From assembly GCA_047777345.1 (NCBI GenBank), contig JBKEEJ010000010.1, forward strand, positions 1-64,000: a stretch of DNA of 64,000 nucleotides, in the 5' to 3' direction. Below the pieces are notes generated by a model. That model was not told the origin of the DNA, searched no databases, and saw only the letters and a list, made by a program, of their open reading frames with translations. Of this stretch, positions 15,392 to 23,993 are shown piece after piece; within the stretch, counting starts at the first letter, position 1, and every line of letters starts with the position of its first letter. The position numbers and the translations under genes were made by a program. This stretch comes from Anaerocolumna sp047777345 (GTDB lineage: Bacteria > Bacillota > Clostridia > Lachnospirales > Lachnospiraceae).

Positions 15392-16357
15392 TTATTTCAT
15401 AACCAGCTCAATAACCCGTTTTTCAACCAAACGGCTCATGGCATCGATTTCTTCTTTCGTTTTCAGATTAGGCAAAAATCCGGCTGCCATAGTTTCATGG
15501 CCACCGCCATCTCCCAACCCCTCCAAGGCCTTTTTTATAATTTTGCCGGCATCCACAGATTTGGATTCGCTGCGTACGGAAAATCTAAGGCCACCTACCC
15601 GGTATGAATAAACCAGCGTAAAGTCCACTTCCGCAAGAGTCAGCAAAAAGTCTGAAATACTGCCGATAATAGCTTCCGAACAGTCATCTCCAATTCGTGC
15701 AATGCCAATTCTACCGCAGATTTTAAGATTTGAAATAGCATCCTGATAAGCAATCAAATCCTTTTTTCGCAGAGTGTTGGTTTCTAATTCTGATAAAATG
15801 TCCTTGTCCGCCATTTTATATAGCATACAAAACATATCAATATCCAAATCCGAAGTTCTTCTCGTTAAATTGGCCGTATCCATTTTTATTCCGTAAACCA
15901 AAGCGGTGGCTGCCGCTTTCGGAACTTCAATCTGATTTTCCACAAAATAAGAGGCAATAAGAGATGAACAGGCGCCAACAGAACTTCGAATATCATAAAA
16001 ACGGTATCCCAAAACTTCCTGCATGGGATGATGGTCTATACAAGCAATTTTCCGGCCGGCAAAGTTAAGCATATTGACGTTTCCCATCTGACCGTCCACT
16101 AAAATGATCTCATCTTCTCCATTCATAGTAAATTCTTCGTTATTATAAATGGTAATATTCAAAAGCTCGATCATTCTTAAGGTATTATGTTTGTCAACCT
16201 GACCGCTGTAGCAGATTGTAGACCAAATGCCTCTAGTGCCTAACAAAACCTGCAGGCCGAAAGCAGATGCCAAAGCGTCCTGGTCCGGATAATTATGCAT
16301 CTGAATATAAACATGTTCTTTTGTTATACTTTGAATTAATTCATCTAATTTGCTCAT
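15392..16357 (-). CDS. DHH-family phosphoesterase
   Basis: A 321-residue soluble DHH/DHHA1 protein, the architecture of NrnA-type oligoribonuclease / pAp phosphatase and related phosphodiesterases. The metal motifs are HNYPDQDALASAFG (a variant of the NPDGDA motif, with Pro-Asp-Gln-Asp), VDGQMGN, and the namesake CIDHHPM near residue 112. The C-terminal DHHA1 substrate motif is GDGGGHETMAAGF. An unusual Gln in PDQDA is shared by a subgroup, so the substrate is uncertain. The frame opens at an ATG at 16372, but its downstream bases (TGAGGA) are the ribosome binding site for the ATG at 16357, which I prefer. It follows clpB, with a structured spacer between them. Confidence 0.85.
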   Translation of the reverse strand: MSKLDELIQSITKEHVYIQMHNYPDQDALASAFGLQVLLGTRGIWSTICYSGQVDKHNTLRMIELLNITIYNNEEFTMNGEDEIILVDGQMGNVNMLNFAGRKIACIDHHPMQEVLGYRFYDIRSSVGACSSLIASYFVENQIEVPKAAATALVYGIKMDTANLTRRTSDLDIDMFCMLYKMADKDILSELETNTLRKKDLIAYQDAISNLKICGRIGIARIGDDCSEAIIGSISDFLLTLAEVDFTLVYSYRVGGLRFSVRSESKSVDAGKIIKKALEGLGDGGGHETMAAGFLPNLKTKEEIDAMSRLVEKRVIELVMK

Positions 16358-16421
16358 AATACCAATCCTCATGCAATTATTGGATATCTCTTACAGGTAT
16401 TATATCGTATTTCCTATGCAT

Positions 16422-16496
16422 TTGCACGGGAAAATATTGCATACGGGGACTAGTATTTTTATACTAATCAAAATTTCCCGTTTCCTTATCGTGCAA
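16422..16496. repeat. Nested inverted repeat between clpB and DHH gene
   Basis: TTGCACG (16422-16428) pairs with CGTGCAA (16490-16496), ACGGGAAA (16426-16433) with TTTCCCGT (16474-16481), and GACTAGTAT (16448-16456) with ATACTAATC (16461-16469) around a TTTT loop. The first two arms overlap by a few bases, so alternative foldings exist. There is no T-run, so it is not a simple terminator. Confidence 0.55.
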
Positions 16497-16522
16497 TACT
16501 TTCCCATTCCTTCTAGTTTATA

Positions 16523-19111
16523 TTACTTTTGTTTTACCCGGGCAGACAACTTGCCATCCACTAAATCGATTAGTATGGTATCCTGTTCGCTGACCTCATT
16601 GCTTAAAATTAATCTGGCACTTAAGGTTTCCACATATTTTTGAAGATATCTTCTTAGTGGTCTTGCACCATATACCGGATCATATGCCTGTTCAATAACA
16701 TAAGACCTGGCAGCATCTGTAAGTTCGATATTAATTTCCCGGTCGGCCAATCTTTTGTTAAGATCCGCTATCATAAGGCCGATAATATCACTGATATTTT
16801 CTTTGGTCAAAGGCTTAAAGAGAATAATTTCATCCAAACGGTTTAAAAATTCGGGACGGAAATGATTCCTTAAATCATTCATAACTAAGTCTTCACAGGT
16901 CTTTGTTATATTTCCGTTGGCATCAATACCCTCTAACAGGTAGGACGAACCAATATTGGAAGTCATAATCAGTATGGTATTTTTAAAATCCACCGTTCTT
17001 CCCTGGGAATCCGTAATCCTGCCATCATCCAGTACCTGCAGCAGTACGTTAAAAACATCTGGGTGAGCCTTCTCAATCTCATCAAACAGTACTACGGAAT
17101 AAGGTTTTCTTCTTACTGCTTCCGTTAATTGTCCGCCTTCCTCATATCCTACATATCCCGGAGGGGCTCCGATTAATCTGGAAACGGAAAACTTTTCCAT
17201 GTACTCACTCATGTCAATCCGCACCATATTCTGTTCGTCGTCAAAAAGGGCGGCTGCCAGGGACTTGGCAAGTTCCGTTTTACCAACACCGGTAGGGCCT
17301 AAAAACATAAAGGAACCGATGGGTTTTGTGGGATCTTTAATGCCTGCTTTCGAGCGAAGAATGGCATCGGATACTTTACTTACGCCTTCGTCCTGTCCAA
17401 TTACCCGTTTATGAAGTTCATCAGCCAGGTGCAGTGTCTTGTTTCTTTCGCTTTCCGTTAATTTGGCTACGGGAATACCGGTCCATCTGGATACGATTTT
17501 GGCAATTTCGTCTTCACTGACGTTTTCATGTACCAAAGTGTGGCCTTCTTTTTTAACCTTCTCTTCCTCGGCAGCCAACTCTTTCTTAAGGGCAGGAAGC
17601 CTTCCGTATTTTAGCTCGGCCGCTTTGTTCAAATCATAATTACGCTCTGCAATTTCAATCTGGTTGTTCAGGCTTTCTATCTCCTCCCTTAATTTTCTTA
17701 CCTTTTCCACTGCCGCCTTTTCATTGTCCCATTTTGCCTTTCCCTGAGCAAAAATTTCTCTTTGCTCAGCCAGCTCTTTTCTTAAATCTTCCAGCCGTTC
17801 CATACTTAACCGGTCGGTTTCTTTCTTTAAGGCAGCTTCTTCAATTTCTAACTGCATAATGTGTCTTTGAATGTCATCCAGCTCGGTAGGTAAGGAATCC
17901 AATTCTGTTTTAATTAAAGCACAGGCTTCGTCTACCAGGTCAATGGCCTTGTCCGGAAGAAAACGATCGGAAATATAGCGTTTTGACAAAACTGCTGCCG
18001 ATACCAGGGCCCCGTCCGTTATCTTTACCCCATGAAATACTTCGTACCGGTCTTTTAATCCTCTTAATATGGATATGGTGTCTTCCACCGTAGGCTCATC
18101 TACCATAACCGGCTGGAAACGTCTCTCCAGGGCAGCATCTTTTTCAATATACATACGGTATTCGTTTAAGGTAGTGGCGCCGATACAGTGAAGTTCGCCT
18201 CTTGCCAGCATAGGCTTTAGCATATTGCCGGCATCCATAGCTCCTTCCGTTTTACCTGCTCCTACAATGGTATGCAGCTCGTCAATAAAGAGGATAATCT
18301 GACCGTCACTGTTTTTTACATCCTCCAGAACTGCCTTTAATCTTTCTTCAAATTCTCCCCGGTATTTGGCTCCGGCAACCAAAGCTCCCATATCCAGGGC
18401 AAATATCTTCTTATTCTTTAATGTTTCCGGAACGTCACCTCTTACGATTCGCTGAGCCAGGCCTTCTACCACGGCTGTTTTACCAACACCCGGCTCGCCG
18501 ATTAACACCGGGTTGTTTTTGGTTTTACGGGACAGAATCCGGATTACATTCCGGATTTCAGCATCCCTTCCGATAACCGGATCTAACTTTTGGGCTTTTG
18601 CCCTTTCCACCAAATCGGACCCGTACTTTTCCAATGTATCATAAGTTGCCTCCGGATTGTCACTGGTCACTTTCTGATTTCCTCTTACGGTGGCAAGAGC
18701 CTGCAAAAAGCCCTCTCTTGTAATCCGAAAATCATGAAACAACTGCTTTATGGTTTTACTTGGCTGTTTTAACAGACTTAAAAACAGGTGCTCAACCGAT
18801 ACGTATTCGTCTCCCATCTGTTTGGCTTCATTTTCCGCATAAATTAACACTTTATTTAAGTCATTGCTGATATAAATCTGTCCGCCGGAAACTTTTGGCC
18901 TTTTGCGTAAAAGTCCCTCTATCTGGGCATTAAATACCTCTATATTAATATCCATTTTCTTTAATAACTTTTGTATTAAGCTGTCTTCAACCGTAATAAG
19001 ACTGTAGAGCAAATGTTCCTGATCTATTTCCTGATGTCCGTAATCATAAGCAATTTTTTCACAGTTCTGCACTACTTCCATGGATTTTTGAGTAAATTTA
19101 TTAATGTTCAT
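16523..19111 (-). CDS. clpB: ATP-dependent disaggregase ClpB
   Basis: An 862-residue Hsp100 disaggregase that works with DnaK to rescue aggregated proteins after heat stress. Domains in order: Clp N-terminal repeat domain (1-150, QEIDQEHLLYSL), AAA1 with Walker A GEPGVGKTAVVEG and Walker B ILFIDELHT, a long coiled-coil M domain (about 400-525), and AAA2 with GPTGVGKTELAK and VVLFDEIEKAHP. The C-terminal D2-small domain (YDPVYGARPLRR) completes it. The M domain length separates ClpB from ClpA/ClpC. The upstream region contains no recognisable CIRCE or CtsR box, so heat-shock control is not evident from sequence; a plain promoter is present. Confidence 0.97.
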   Translation of the reverse strand: MNINKFTQKSMEVVQNCEKIAYDYGHQEIDQEHLLYSLITVEDSLIQKLLKKMDINIEVFNAQIEGLLRKRPKVSGGQIYISNDLNKVLIYAENEAKQMGDEYVSVEHLFLSLLKQPSKTIKQLFHDFRITREGFLQALATVRGNQKVTSDNPEATYDTLEKYGSDLVERAKAQKLDPVIGRDAEIRNVIRILSRKTKNNPVLIGEPGVGKTAVVEGLAQRIVRGDVPETLKNKKIFALDMGALVAGAKYRGEFEERLKAVLEDVKNSDGQIILFIDELHTIVGAGKTEGAMDAGNMLKPMLARGELHCIGATTLNEYRMYIEKDAALERRFQPVMVDEPTVEDTISILRGLKDRYEVFHGVKITDGALVSAAVLSKRYISDRFLPDKAIDLVDEACALIKTELDSLPTELDDIQRHIMQLEIEEAALKKETDRLSMERLEDLRKELAEQREIFAQGKAKWDNEKAAVEKVRKLREEIESLNNQIEIAERNYDLNKAAELKYGRLPALKKELAAEEEKVKKEGHTLVHENVSEDEIAKIVSRWTGIPVAKLTESERNKTLHLADELHKRVIGQDEGVSKVSDAILRSKAGIKDPTKPIGSFMFLGPTGVGKTELAKSLAAALFDDEQNMVRIDMSEYMEKFSVSRLIGAPPGYVGYEEGGQLTEAVRRKPYSVVLFDEIEKAHPDVFNVLLQVLDDGRITDSQGRTVDFKNTILIMTSNIGSSYLLEGIDANGNITKTCEDLVMNDLRNHFRPEFLNRLDEIILFKPLTKENISDIIGLMIADLNKRLADREINIELTDAARSYVIEQAYDPVYGARPLRRYLQKYVETLSARLILSNEVSEQDTILIDLVDGKLSARVKQK

Positions 19112-19191
19112 GTCAACACCAACCTTTCCTGCAACTTTTCAAAAATTAATAAAAATAATTTTTGAATCATTTGCATATTTGTTCTATAACT

Positions 19192-19220
19192 AATATAACA
19201 CCTGTAATACTAATTTGCAA
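19192..19220 (-). promoter_or_regulatory. clpB promoter
   Basis: On the minus strand TTGCAA (19215-19220) and TATATT (19192-19197) are spaced by exactly 17 bases, about 80 bases before the clpB start. No TTAGCACTC/GAGTGCTAA or GGTCAAA-type heat-shock operator is seen around it. Confidence 0.6.
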
Positions 19221-19258
19221 CTATAAATTTAATAATTTTTTTCCTTTACAAAAAGCTA

Positions 19259-19289
19259 TTGACTATGACCTTATGTCATAGTGTAGTAT
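19259..19289 (+). promoter_or_regulatory. MerR-type promoter with 19-bp spacer and dyad
   Basis: TTGACT (19259-19264) and TAGTAT (19284-19289) are spaced by 19 bases, the over-long spacing typical of MerR-activated promoters. Between and overlapping them is a perfect inverted repeat, CTATGAC (19263-19269) and GTCATAG (19275-19281) with a 5-base centre. It directly precedes the MerR gene. Confidence 0.85.
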
Positions 19290-19310
19290 AAAGCAAAAGG
19301 AGGAATTTAT

Positions 19311-20183
19311 ATGATGACCATTCACGAACTTTCGAAACTCAGCGGAGTTAGTGTAAGAACACTGCATTATTATGATAAAATTGGTCTGCTTAAACCTTAC
19401 CGTATTGAACCAAACGGATACCGGAAATATAACAAAGAATCCCTTTCGCGTTTGCAGCAAATCTTATTCTTTAAAGAAATGGATATTCCGCTGAAACAAA
19501 TAAAAAACATTATGGATAGCCCGGATTATAATCAAATGAATGCGATCCGGGATCAGAAAGACCTGCTTATTGCAAAAAGGAATCGCCTTAACAGGCTGAT
19601 TGAGCAAATGGACCTTATATTAAAAGGGGAAAATCCTATGGATTTTAGCGTATTTGAACACAATGAATTAAAAGAGGTATTTCTTGGCCGTATTGATAAG
19701 ATGGAAGAATATTACCGACAGCAACTGATCAATAAATTTGGCAGTATTGAAACTTTTTTAGACCGTACCTTAAATAATATGGATAAAATAAAAGAATCCG
19801 CTGTAAAACATTATGGTAGTTTTAATAAATACATCGAATTCTTAAAGCAAGAGCCCCTGCCAAATGAAGAAATGGCCAAATTGCAAGAAGAGCTTGATCA
19901 TACTGTAGAACAGATTGTGGCTTACAAGAATAATAAGACAGACAATCCCGAAGTACAAAAACTAGTTGAAAAATGGAAGAATATTATGAGACAGATGTTA
20001 TGTTTGGAGAAGGTAAACTTAGAAAATAAAAAGGATAATATTACCGAAATGTTCCGTAAAATATATCACAATTATATAAACAATAAAGCAATCATTAAAG
20101 TAATGGACGAAACGTATGGCGAAGGTTCCTCTGTTTTTCTTGGAAAAGCATTAGCCTACAATGATACAGGAAAACTGCCCTGA
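19311..20183 (+). CDS. MerR-family regulator with TipAS-like effector domain
   Basis: A 290-residue transcription activator of the MerR family. Residues 1-70 form the winged helix (IHELSKLSGVSVRTLHYYDK, PNGYRKYNKESLSRLQQI), and a dimerisation coiled coil lies around residues 75-110. The C-terminal 150 residues look like a TipAS antibiotic-recognition domain (all-helical, HYGSFNKYIEFL, FRKIYHNYINNKAI, GEGSSVFLGKALAYN). TipAL-like proteins bind thiopeptides or other hydrophobic ligands and activate their own promoter. The ribosome binding site is AAAGGAGG. The 19-bp-spacer promoter immediately upstream fits autoactivation; no separate target such as a pump is adjacent. Confidence 0.88.
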   Translation: MMTIHELSKLSGVSVRTLHYYDKIGLLKPYRIEPNGYRKYNKESLSRLQQILFFKEMDIPLKQIKNIMDSPDYNQMNAIRDQKDLLIAKRNRLNRLIEQMDLILKGENPMDFSVFEHNELKEVFLGRIDKMEEYYRQQLINKFGSIETFLDRTLNNMDKIKESAVKHYGSFNKYIEFLKQEPLPNEEMAKLQEELDHTVEQIVAYKNNKTDNPEVQKLVEKWKNIMRQMLCLEKVNLENKKDNITEMFRKIYHNYINNKAIIKVMDETYGEGSSVFLGKALAYNDTGKLP

Positions 20184-20249
20184 AATTTCTTAATAAATAC
20201 AAGGCAACTTATTCTGTAAAAGTAACACCTGCCTTATAACAGGAATATA

Positions 20250-20855
20250 ATGTTAATAATACTATCACAGAAAGAAGTTGTTACTTTGCCTATCCGAATA
20301 TTTATCGATCAGGGGCATAATCCCAGCGGTACTTTTAACAGCGGGGCATCTGCCAACGGTGTTAACGAATCAGAAGTAAATTATCAGGTAGGTATTGATT
20401 TGCAAAACTTATTAAACAGCGATGGCCGGTTTGAAGCCAGGGTATCAAGACCCACTCCTACCACAGTGCTTGGCATTAATAATACCACAAGCCTGGCTGA
20501 GAGAGTCAGACTGGCAAATGAATGGCCGGCGGATTATTTTATAAGCATTCACTGCAATTCCAATCCCAATCCGGATATAAATGGCACCGAAGTCTACATC
20601 TATCAATATATGACCCAGGCCAACTGGCTGGCACAGGATGTTTTAAACGGTATTACCGAAACTGTGGGGACCAGAAATAACGGTATCCGTTTAAACCAGT
20701 CCCTTTTTGTGTTAAGACGAACCAATATGCCGGCAATCTTAGTGGAACTGGCTTATGTAACCAATGTATCCGACGCCCAAAAATTAAGAGACAATCAGGC
20801 CGGTTTTGCCCAAGGAATATACCTGGGTATTTTAAGATACTTTGGATTTACCTGA
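20250..20855 (+). CDS. N-acetylmuramoyl-L-alanine amidase (Amidase_3)
   Basis: A 201-residue zinc-dependent amidase that cleaves the MurNAc to L-Ala bond of peptidoglycan. The family motifs are present: RIFIDQGHNP with the first zinc His, NESEVNYQVG with the Glu, FISIHCNSNP with the second His, and ILVELAYVTNVSDAQKL with the catalytic Glu. There is no signal peptide, cell-wall-binding domain or membrane segment, so export is unexplained; lysis-released, sporulation or phage-derived enzymes can look like this. Two starts are possible, the ATG at 20250 or a TTG at 20286. Neither has a strong ribosome binding site. Confidence 0.88.
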   Translation: MLIILSQKEVVTLPIRIFIDQGHNPSGTFNSGASANGVNESEVNYQVGIDLQNLLNSDGRFEARVSRPTPTTVLGINNTTSLAERVRLANEWPADYFISIHCNSNPNPDINGTEVYIYQYMTQANWLAQDVLNGITETVGTRNNGIRLNQSLFVLRRTNMPAILVELAYVTNVSDAQKLRDNQAGFAQGIYLGILRYFGFT

Positions 20856-20895
20856 TTATCTCTTTTTATAGGCTGTTCCATTACAGTAAGATATA

Positions 20896-20943
20896 AATAA
20901 TAATCAAGCATGGATTTATATCCAGGCTTGGTTATTATTCTCT
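20896..20943. terminator. Bidirectional terminator between amidase and M42 peptidase
   Basis: AATAATAATCAAGC (20896-20909) pairs with GCTTGGTTATTATT (20926-20939) with one wobble. The 16-base middle itself contains TGGAT/ATCCA. It lies between convergent genes and can act both ways. Confidence 0.8.
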
Positions 20944-21001
20944 TTGTAACCACGGTGTTAAACGTTCTTTCCATAGTAAATCGGATTAAGTTTGCTTCAC
21001 T

Positions 21002-22033
21002 TTAATTCCGCTTTAACACATAAGCTTTTAATAACTTAAAAGTGTTCTCCAAAGAACTTCTGTGAGTTCTTTCCATACCATGGGAAGCATGGATTCCCTG
21101 TCCGATCAAAGCTCCCTTAATATCATGGCCACCCCGGACTGCAGCTGAAAAATCGGAGCCATAATGAGGAAATATATCCACTACATAATCAATTCCATTT
21201 TCTTTTGCCACATTAATAAGTTCCGTGGTTAATTCATAATCATAAGGGCCCGTGGAATCCTTGGCACAAATGGAAACCGCATACTCCGTACCGTTTAAAT
21301 CTTCGCCTAAAGCGCCCATATCCACAACAATCAATTCCGTTATATCTTCCGGAATCCAGCTAGCTCCAAAACCTACTTCTTCGTAATTGCTGATAAGTAT
21401 TTTTATATTTCTCTCCGGTGTCAGCTTATTTTCGGAAAGTTCCTTAAGCAGGCCCAGCAAAACTGCTACGGATGCTTTATCATCCAAATGTCTGGATTTG
21501 ATAAAACCTTTTTCCGTATATTCGAAATAGGGATCAAAACTGATATAATCGCCGCTGTTTATGCCAAGCTTTAAAACGTCTTCTTTGTTTTTTACGATTT
21601 CATCAATACGGACCTCCATGTTTTTCTCGCTGCGTTCCAAAGTCCTGGCATCATCAAAGGTATGGACGGAAGGGCTTTTTAACAAAATGGTTCCGGTATA
21701 AGTTTTTCCGTCCCTGGTATGGATTTTACAGTAACTTCCCTCCACACTTTGCATGGTAAAACCGCCGACGGGAGTAAGTTTAAGTTTCCCGTCACTGGTT
21801 ATGGAACGAACCATGGCACCTAAGGTATCCACATGGGCAGATAAACCTAATGTCCTATTTTCTTTTCCCTTTACCGATATTACCAGACCGCCCTTATTGT
21901 TAAACCGGCAGTCATAGCCGAATCTTTCTGCCTCACATTTTACAAAATCCATTATTTTCTTCGTATAGCCTGACGGGCTGGGTATATTAACTAAAGTCTT
22001 AAGTGTGTCAATAATATAATCCATAGTATTCAT
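21002..22033 (-). CDS. M42-family aminopeptidase
   Basis: A 343-residue cytoplasmic metallo-aminopeptidase of family M42 (FrvX/YsdC/glutamyl aminopeptidase), which forms tetrahedral oligomers that trim peptides. The metal ligands and catalytic residues are visible: LSAHVDTLG near residue 66, SRHLDDKAS near residue 181, the catalytic Glu pair in NYEEVGFGA, VVDMGALG, and the terminal HASHGMERTH. The fold also includes the N-terminal PSPSGYTKKIMDFV. Substrate preference cannot be told. The start ATG follows AGGAG with a rather long spacing. It appears monocistronic. Confidence 0.9.
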   Translation of the reverse strand: MNTMDYIIDTLKTLVNIPSPSGYTKKIMDFVKCEAERFGYDCRFNNKGGLVISVKGKENRTLGLSAHVDTLGAMVRSITSDGKLKLTPVGGFTMQSVEGSYCKIHTRDGKTYTGTILLKSPSVHTFDDARTLERSEKNMEVRIDEIVKNKEDVLKLGINSGDYISFDPYFEYTEKGFIKSRHLDDKASVAVLLGLLKELSENKLTPERNIKILISNYEEVGFGASWIPEDITELIVVDMGALGEDLNGTEYAVSICAKDSTGPYDYELTTELINVAKENGIDYVVDIFPHYGSDFSAAVRGGHDIKGALIGQGIHASHGMERTHRSSLENTFKLLKAYVLKRN

Positions 22034-22158
22034 AATAAAACAAAACTCCTATTCATGTTTATTTATTGGACCATTTGAATCACTAATATCTTTCCATTAC
22101 GGAAAAGTCAGATTGTACCTCTCAATAAGATTTCATTGAAATGACATGTTTTATCCTG

Positions 22159-23253
22159 TTATTTACCATGGGTAGATTCCCCTTCGGACTGTAAAATAAT
22201 ATCTGCAACCACCAATTTGTCCCTGTAAAAATAAAATTCAGCCTTACATAAAGAACTGCCCATCTGGAACCAGCAGTCAAAACCAATGGCATTATCATAT
22301 ATTAAGTCCGTATACTTATTTCCAATTAGGGGATAAAGGACCCCATCTCTTTCCGATGCAAGTTCCTTTTCCTCATTATAGTCAGAAATGTATGTTTCGT
22401 TATCCTTTCTTTCTGCCGGCAGTGTATATTCATTACTTATTTTATCGCCATCTAAAAAAAGCATTTTTATCTGGTCAGATCTGTATGGATAAGCACTGTT
22501 GGCAATACTGCCGCCTGTCCTGTCTCCGCCAAGGAAACGGGAATAGGGAATATCATAGGTATATCCTTCAAAATCTAAAAGTTCCGGTTCATATTTCAGG
22601 TTGTAAAATAAGGAATATGCCAGAGAATTTATTTTCAAAGAATTATCAGCTTGGGGCTTTTTTAAAATGCTTTCAATGTCCTTGCGGTATGGATTATTGG
22701 CATTATGAATCTGAGCGGCGGTTTTTCTTTCGATATATGCGATGGTATTTTTTATGGATTCCTCATAAAATCTTTCATTGGTCTTAATACCGGTTAACTT
22801 CTCTACTTTTTTGAATTTTTTCGTATTATAAGCCTTTACTGCCTTTTCGTCAGTTATTTTAATTCCAAGTTTCTTTTCCATTTTCGACATGGCATCTTTG
22901 TTAGACCTGCTGTAAATTTTTGATTGGATTTCCTTATCCGGCTTTTTATATAAAGATTTTATCGTTAAAGGTTCTTGCGGGTATTCCGGTTCCTCTAATT
23001 TTGCATAGGCGGCATACCTTTTTTCATATTTTTTCCGGTAATCCTCATATTTTAACTCTTTACCCGTTTCCTCATCCACGACCAGCAATGTTTTATCCTG
23101 AATGGATTTTTGCAGTGTTTTATTCTCCAAATACTTGTCCGTATACTTAAACTTGTAATCGTCGGCCTGTGCGTAAATCCAATTCGAAAGTAATGCGGGA
23201 ATAACCAGCCAGAATAAGGCTGCTCTTTTCCAATTAGATTTGATTTTTTTCAT
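22159..23253 (-). CDS. Exported protein of unknown function
   Basis: A 364-residue protein with a clear Sec signal peptide (KKIKSNWKRAALFWLVIPAL, likely cleaved after residues near IYAQA). There is no lipobox Cys and no later membrane segment. The mature part is rich in Lys, Glu and Tyr. Residues 30-190 look helical and charged, while the C-terminal 130 residues look beta-rich (YDIPYSRFLGGDRTGGSIAN, NAIGFDCWFQMGSSLCKAEF, FYFYRDKLVVADIIL). I recognise no family. The two Cys in the C-terminal part could form a disulphide. The ribosome binding site is AAGGAGAT. It is a single gene between the M42 peptidase and the cyclase. Confidence 0.78.
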   Translation of the reverse strand: MKKIKSNWKRAALFWLVIPALLSNWIYAQADDYKFKYTDKYLENKTLQKSIQDKTLLVVDEETGKELKYEDYRKKYEKRYAAYAKLEEPEYPQEPLTIKSLYKKPDKEIQSKIYSRSNKDAMSKMEKKLGIKITDEKAVKAYNTKKFKKVEKLTGIKTNERFYEESIKNTIAYIERKTAAQIHNANNPYRKDIESILKKPQADNSLKINSLAYSLFYNLKYEPELLDFEGYTYDIPYSRFLGGDRTGGSIANSAYPYRSDQIKMLFLDGDKISNEYTLPAERKDNETYISDYNEEKELASERDGVLYPLIGNKYTDLIYDNAIGFDCWFQMGSSLCKAEFYFYRDKLVVADIILQSEGESTHGK

Positions 23254-23358
23254 AGCATTAATCTCCTTGTCTTATGCAGGTTTATTTTTAATCCAAAGTA
23301 TTGTCACTATAAACCACATAACTATATAGAATATGAATACAATCTATCTTCCATCCAT

Positions 23359-23931
23359 TTACATCTTAATAAGCACCGCTCTGCATGGCGCTCCGTCACT
23401 TCCCCCTAATTTAATCGGAGCCGCAAAAAGCAGATAGTTTCCTTCCGGTACCTGACCCAGTCTGATACCCTCCAGTAACACTACTTCCTTTCCCAGTAAT
23501 TCCAGGTGAACGGCTTTTGGGGCTTCAACCGGTCCTACGCTCTGGCTTTCCACTCCTATAAGTTCTATGCCATATTCATTCATTAACTTTGCCAGTTCTA
23601 AAGTCACCACCACATTTCCTTTTATCAGCAGTTTTTTTTCACTTTTATCCAGGACATTTTTCATCTCATGAATATCCGGCTGATGGGTAAATTCCGCCAC
23701 AGTGCACTTACCGATACATTTGTTTAAGTCCAGGGTGTCAATGGTTTTGCCCTTTTCATAAAAATGAAATGGCGCGTCAACATGGGTTCCGTTATGGGCA
23801 CACATACGGAATACGGTCAAATTATAAAGATTCCCCTTACTTATTTCCCAGGGCCGATGAAAAGAAGGTGCCGGATCTCCAGGATAAACCTCACTGGAAA
23901 ATACCTCCTGTGTAATATCATATATTTCCAT
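23359..23931 (-). CDS. Cyclase / kynurenine formamidase-like hydrolase
   Basis: A 190-residue metal-dependent hydrolase of the cyclase family (Pfam cyclase; kynurenine formamidase KynB is the best-known member). The diagnostic metal motif HNGTHVDAPFHF is intact near residue 46, preceded by DITQEVFSSEVYPGDP at the N-terminus. GVESQSVGP and the C-terminal LGGSDGAPCRAVLI complete the fold. No tryptophan-degradation genes are nearby, so the substrate is open; many such enzymes act on amides or lactones. An ATG at 23937 is in frame, but it directly abuts the AAGGGA ribosome binding site; the ATG at 23931 has proper spacing. Confidence 0.85.
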   Translation of the reverse strand: MEIYDITQEVFSSEVYPGDPAPSFHRPWEISKGNLYNLTVFRMCAHNGTHVDAPFHFYEKGKTIDTLDLNKCIGKCTVAEFTHQPDIHEMKNVLDKSEKKLLIKGNVVVTLELAKLMNEYGIELIGVESQSVGPVEAPKAVHLELLGKEVVLLEGIRLGQVPEGNYLLFAAPIKLGGSDGAPCRAVLIKM

Positions 23932-23993
23932 AATCATTCCCTTTCCAAATAAAATAAATATTCACAAAATTAAGGTTAATTCTCGGCCAATCG

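Noticed and set aside
19112..19258. CIRCE or CtsR operator at clpB
   Set aside because: I looked for TTAGCACTC/GAGTGCTAA and GGTCAAA repeats and found none; the AT-rich near-palindromes there are too weak.
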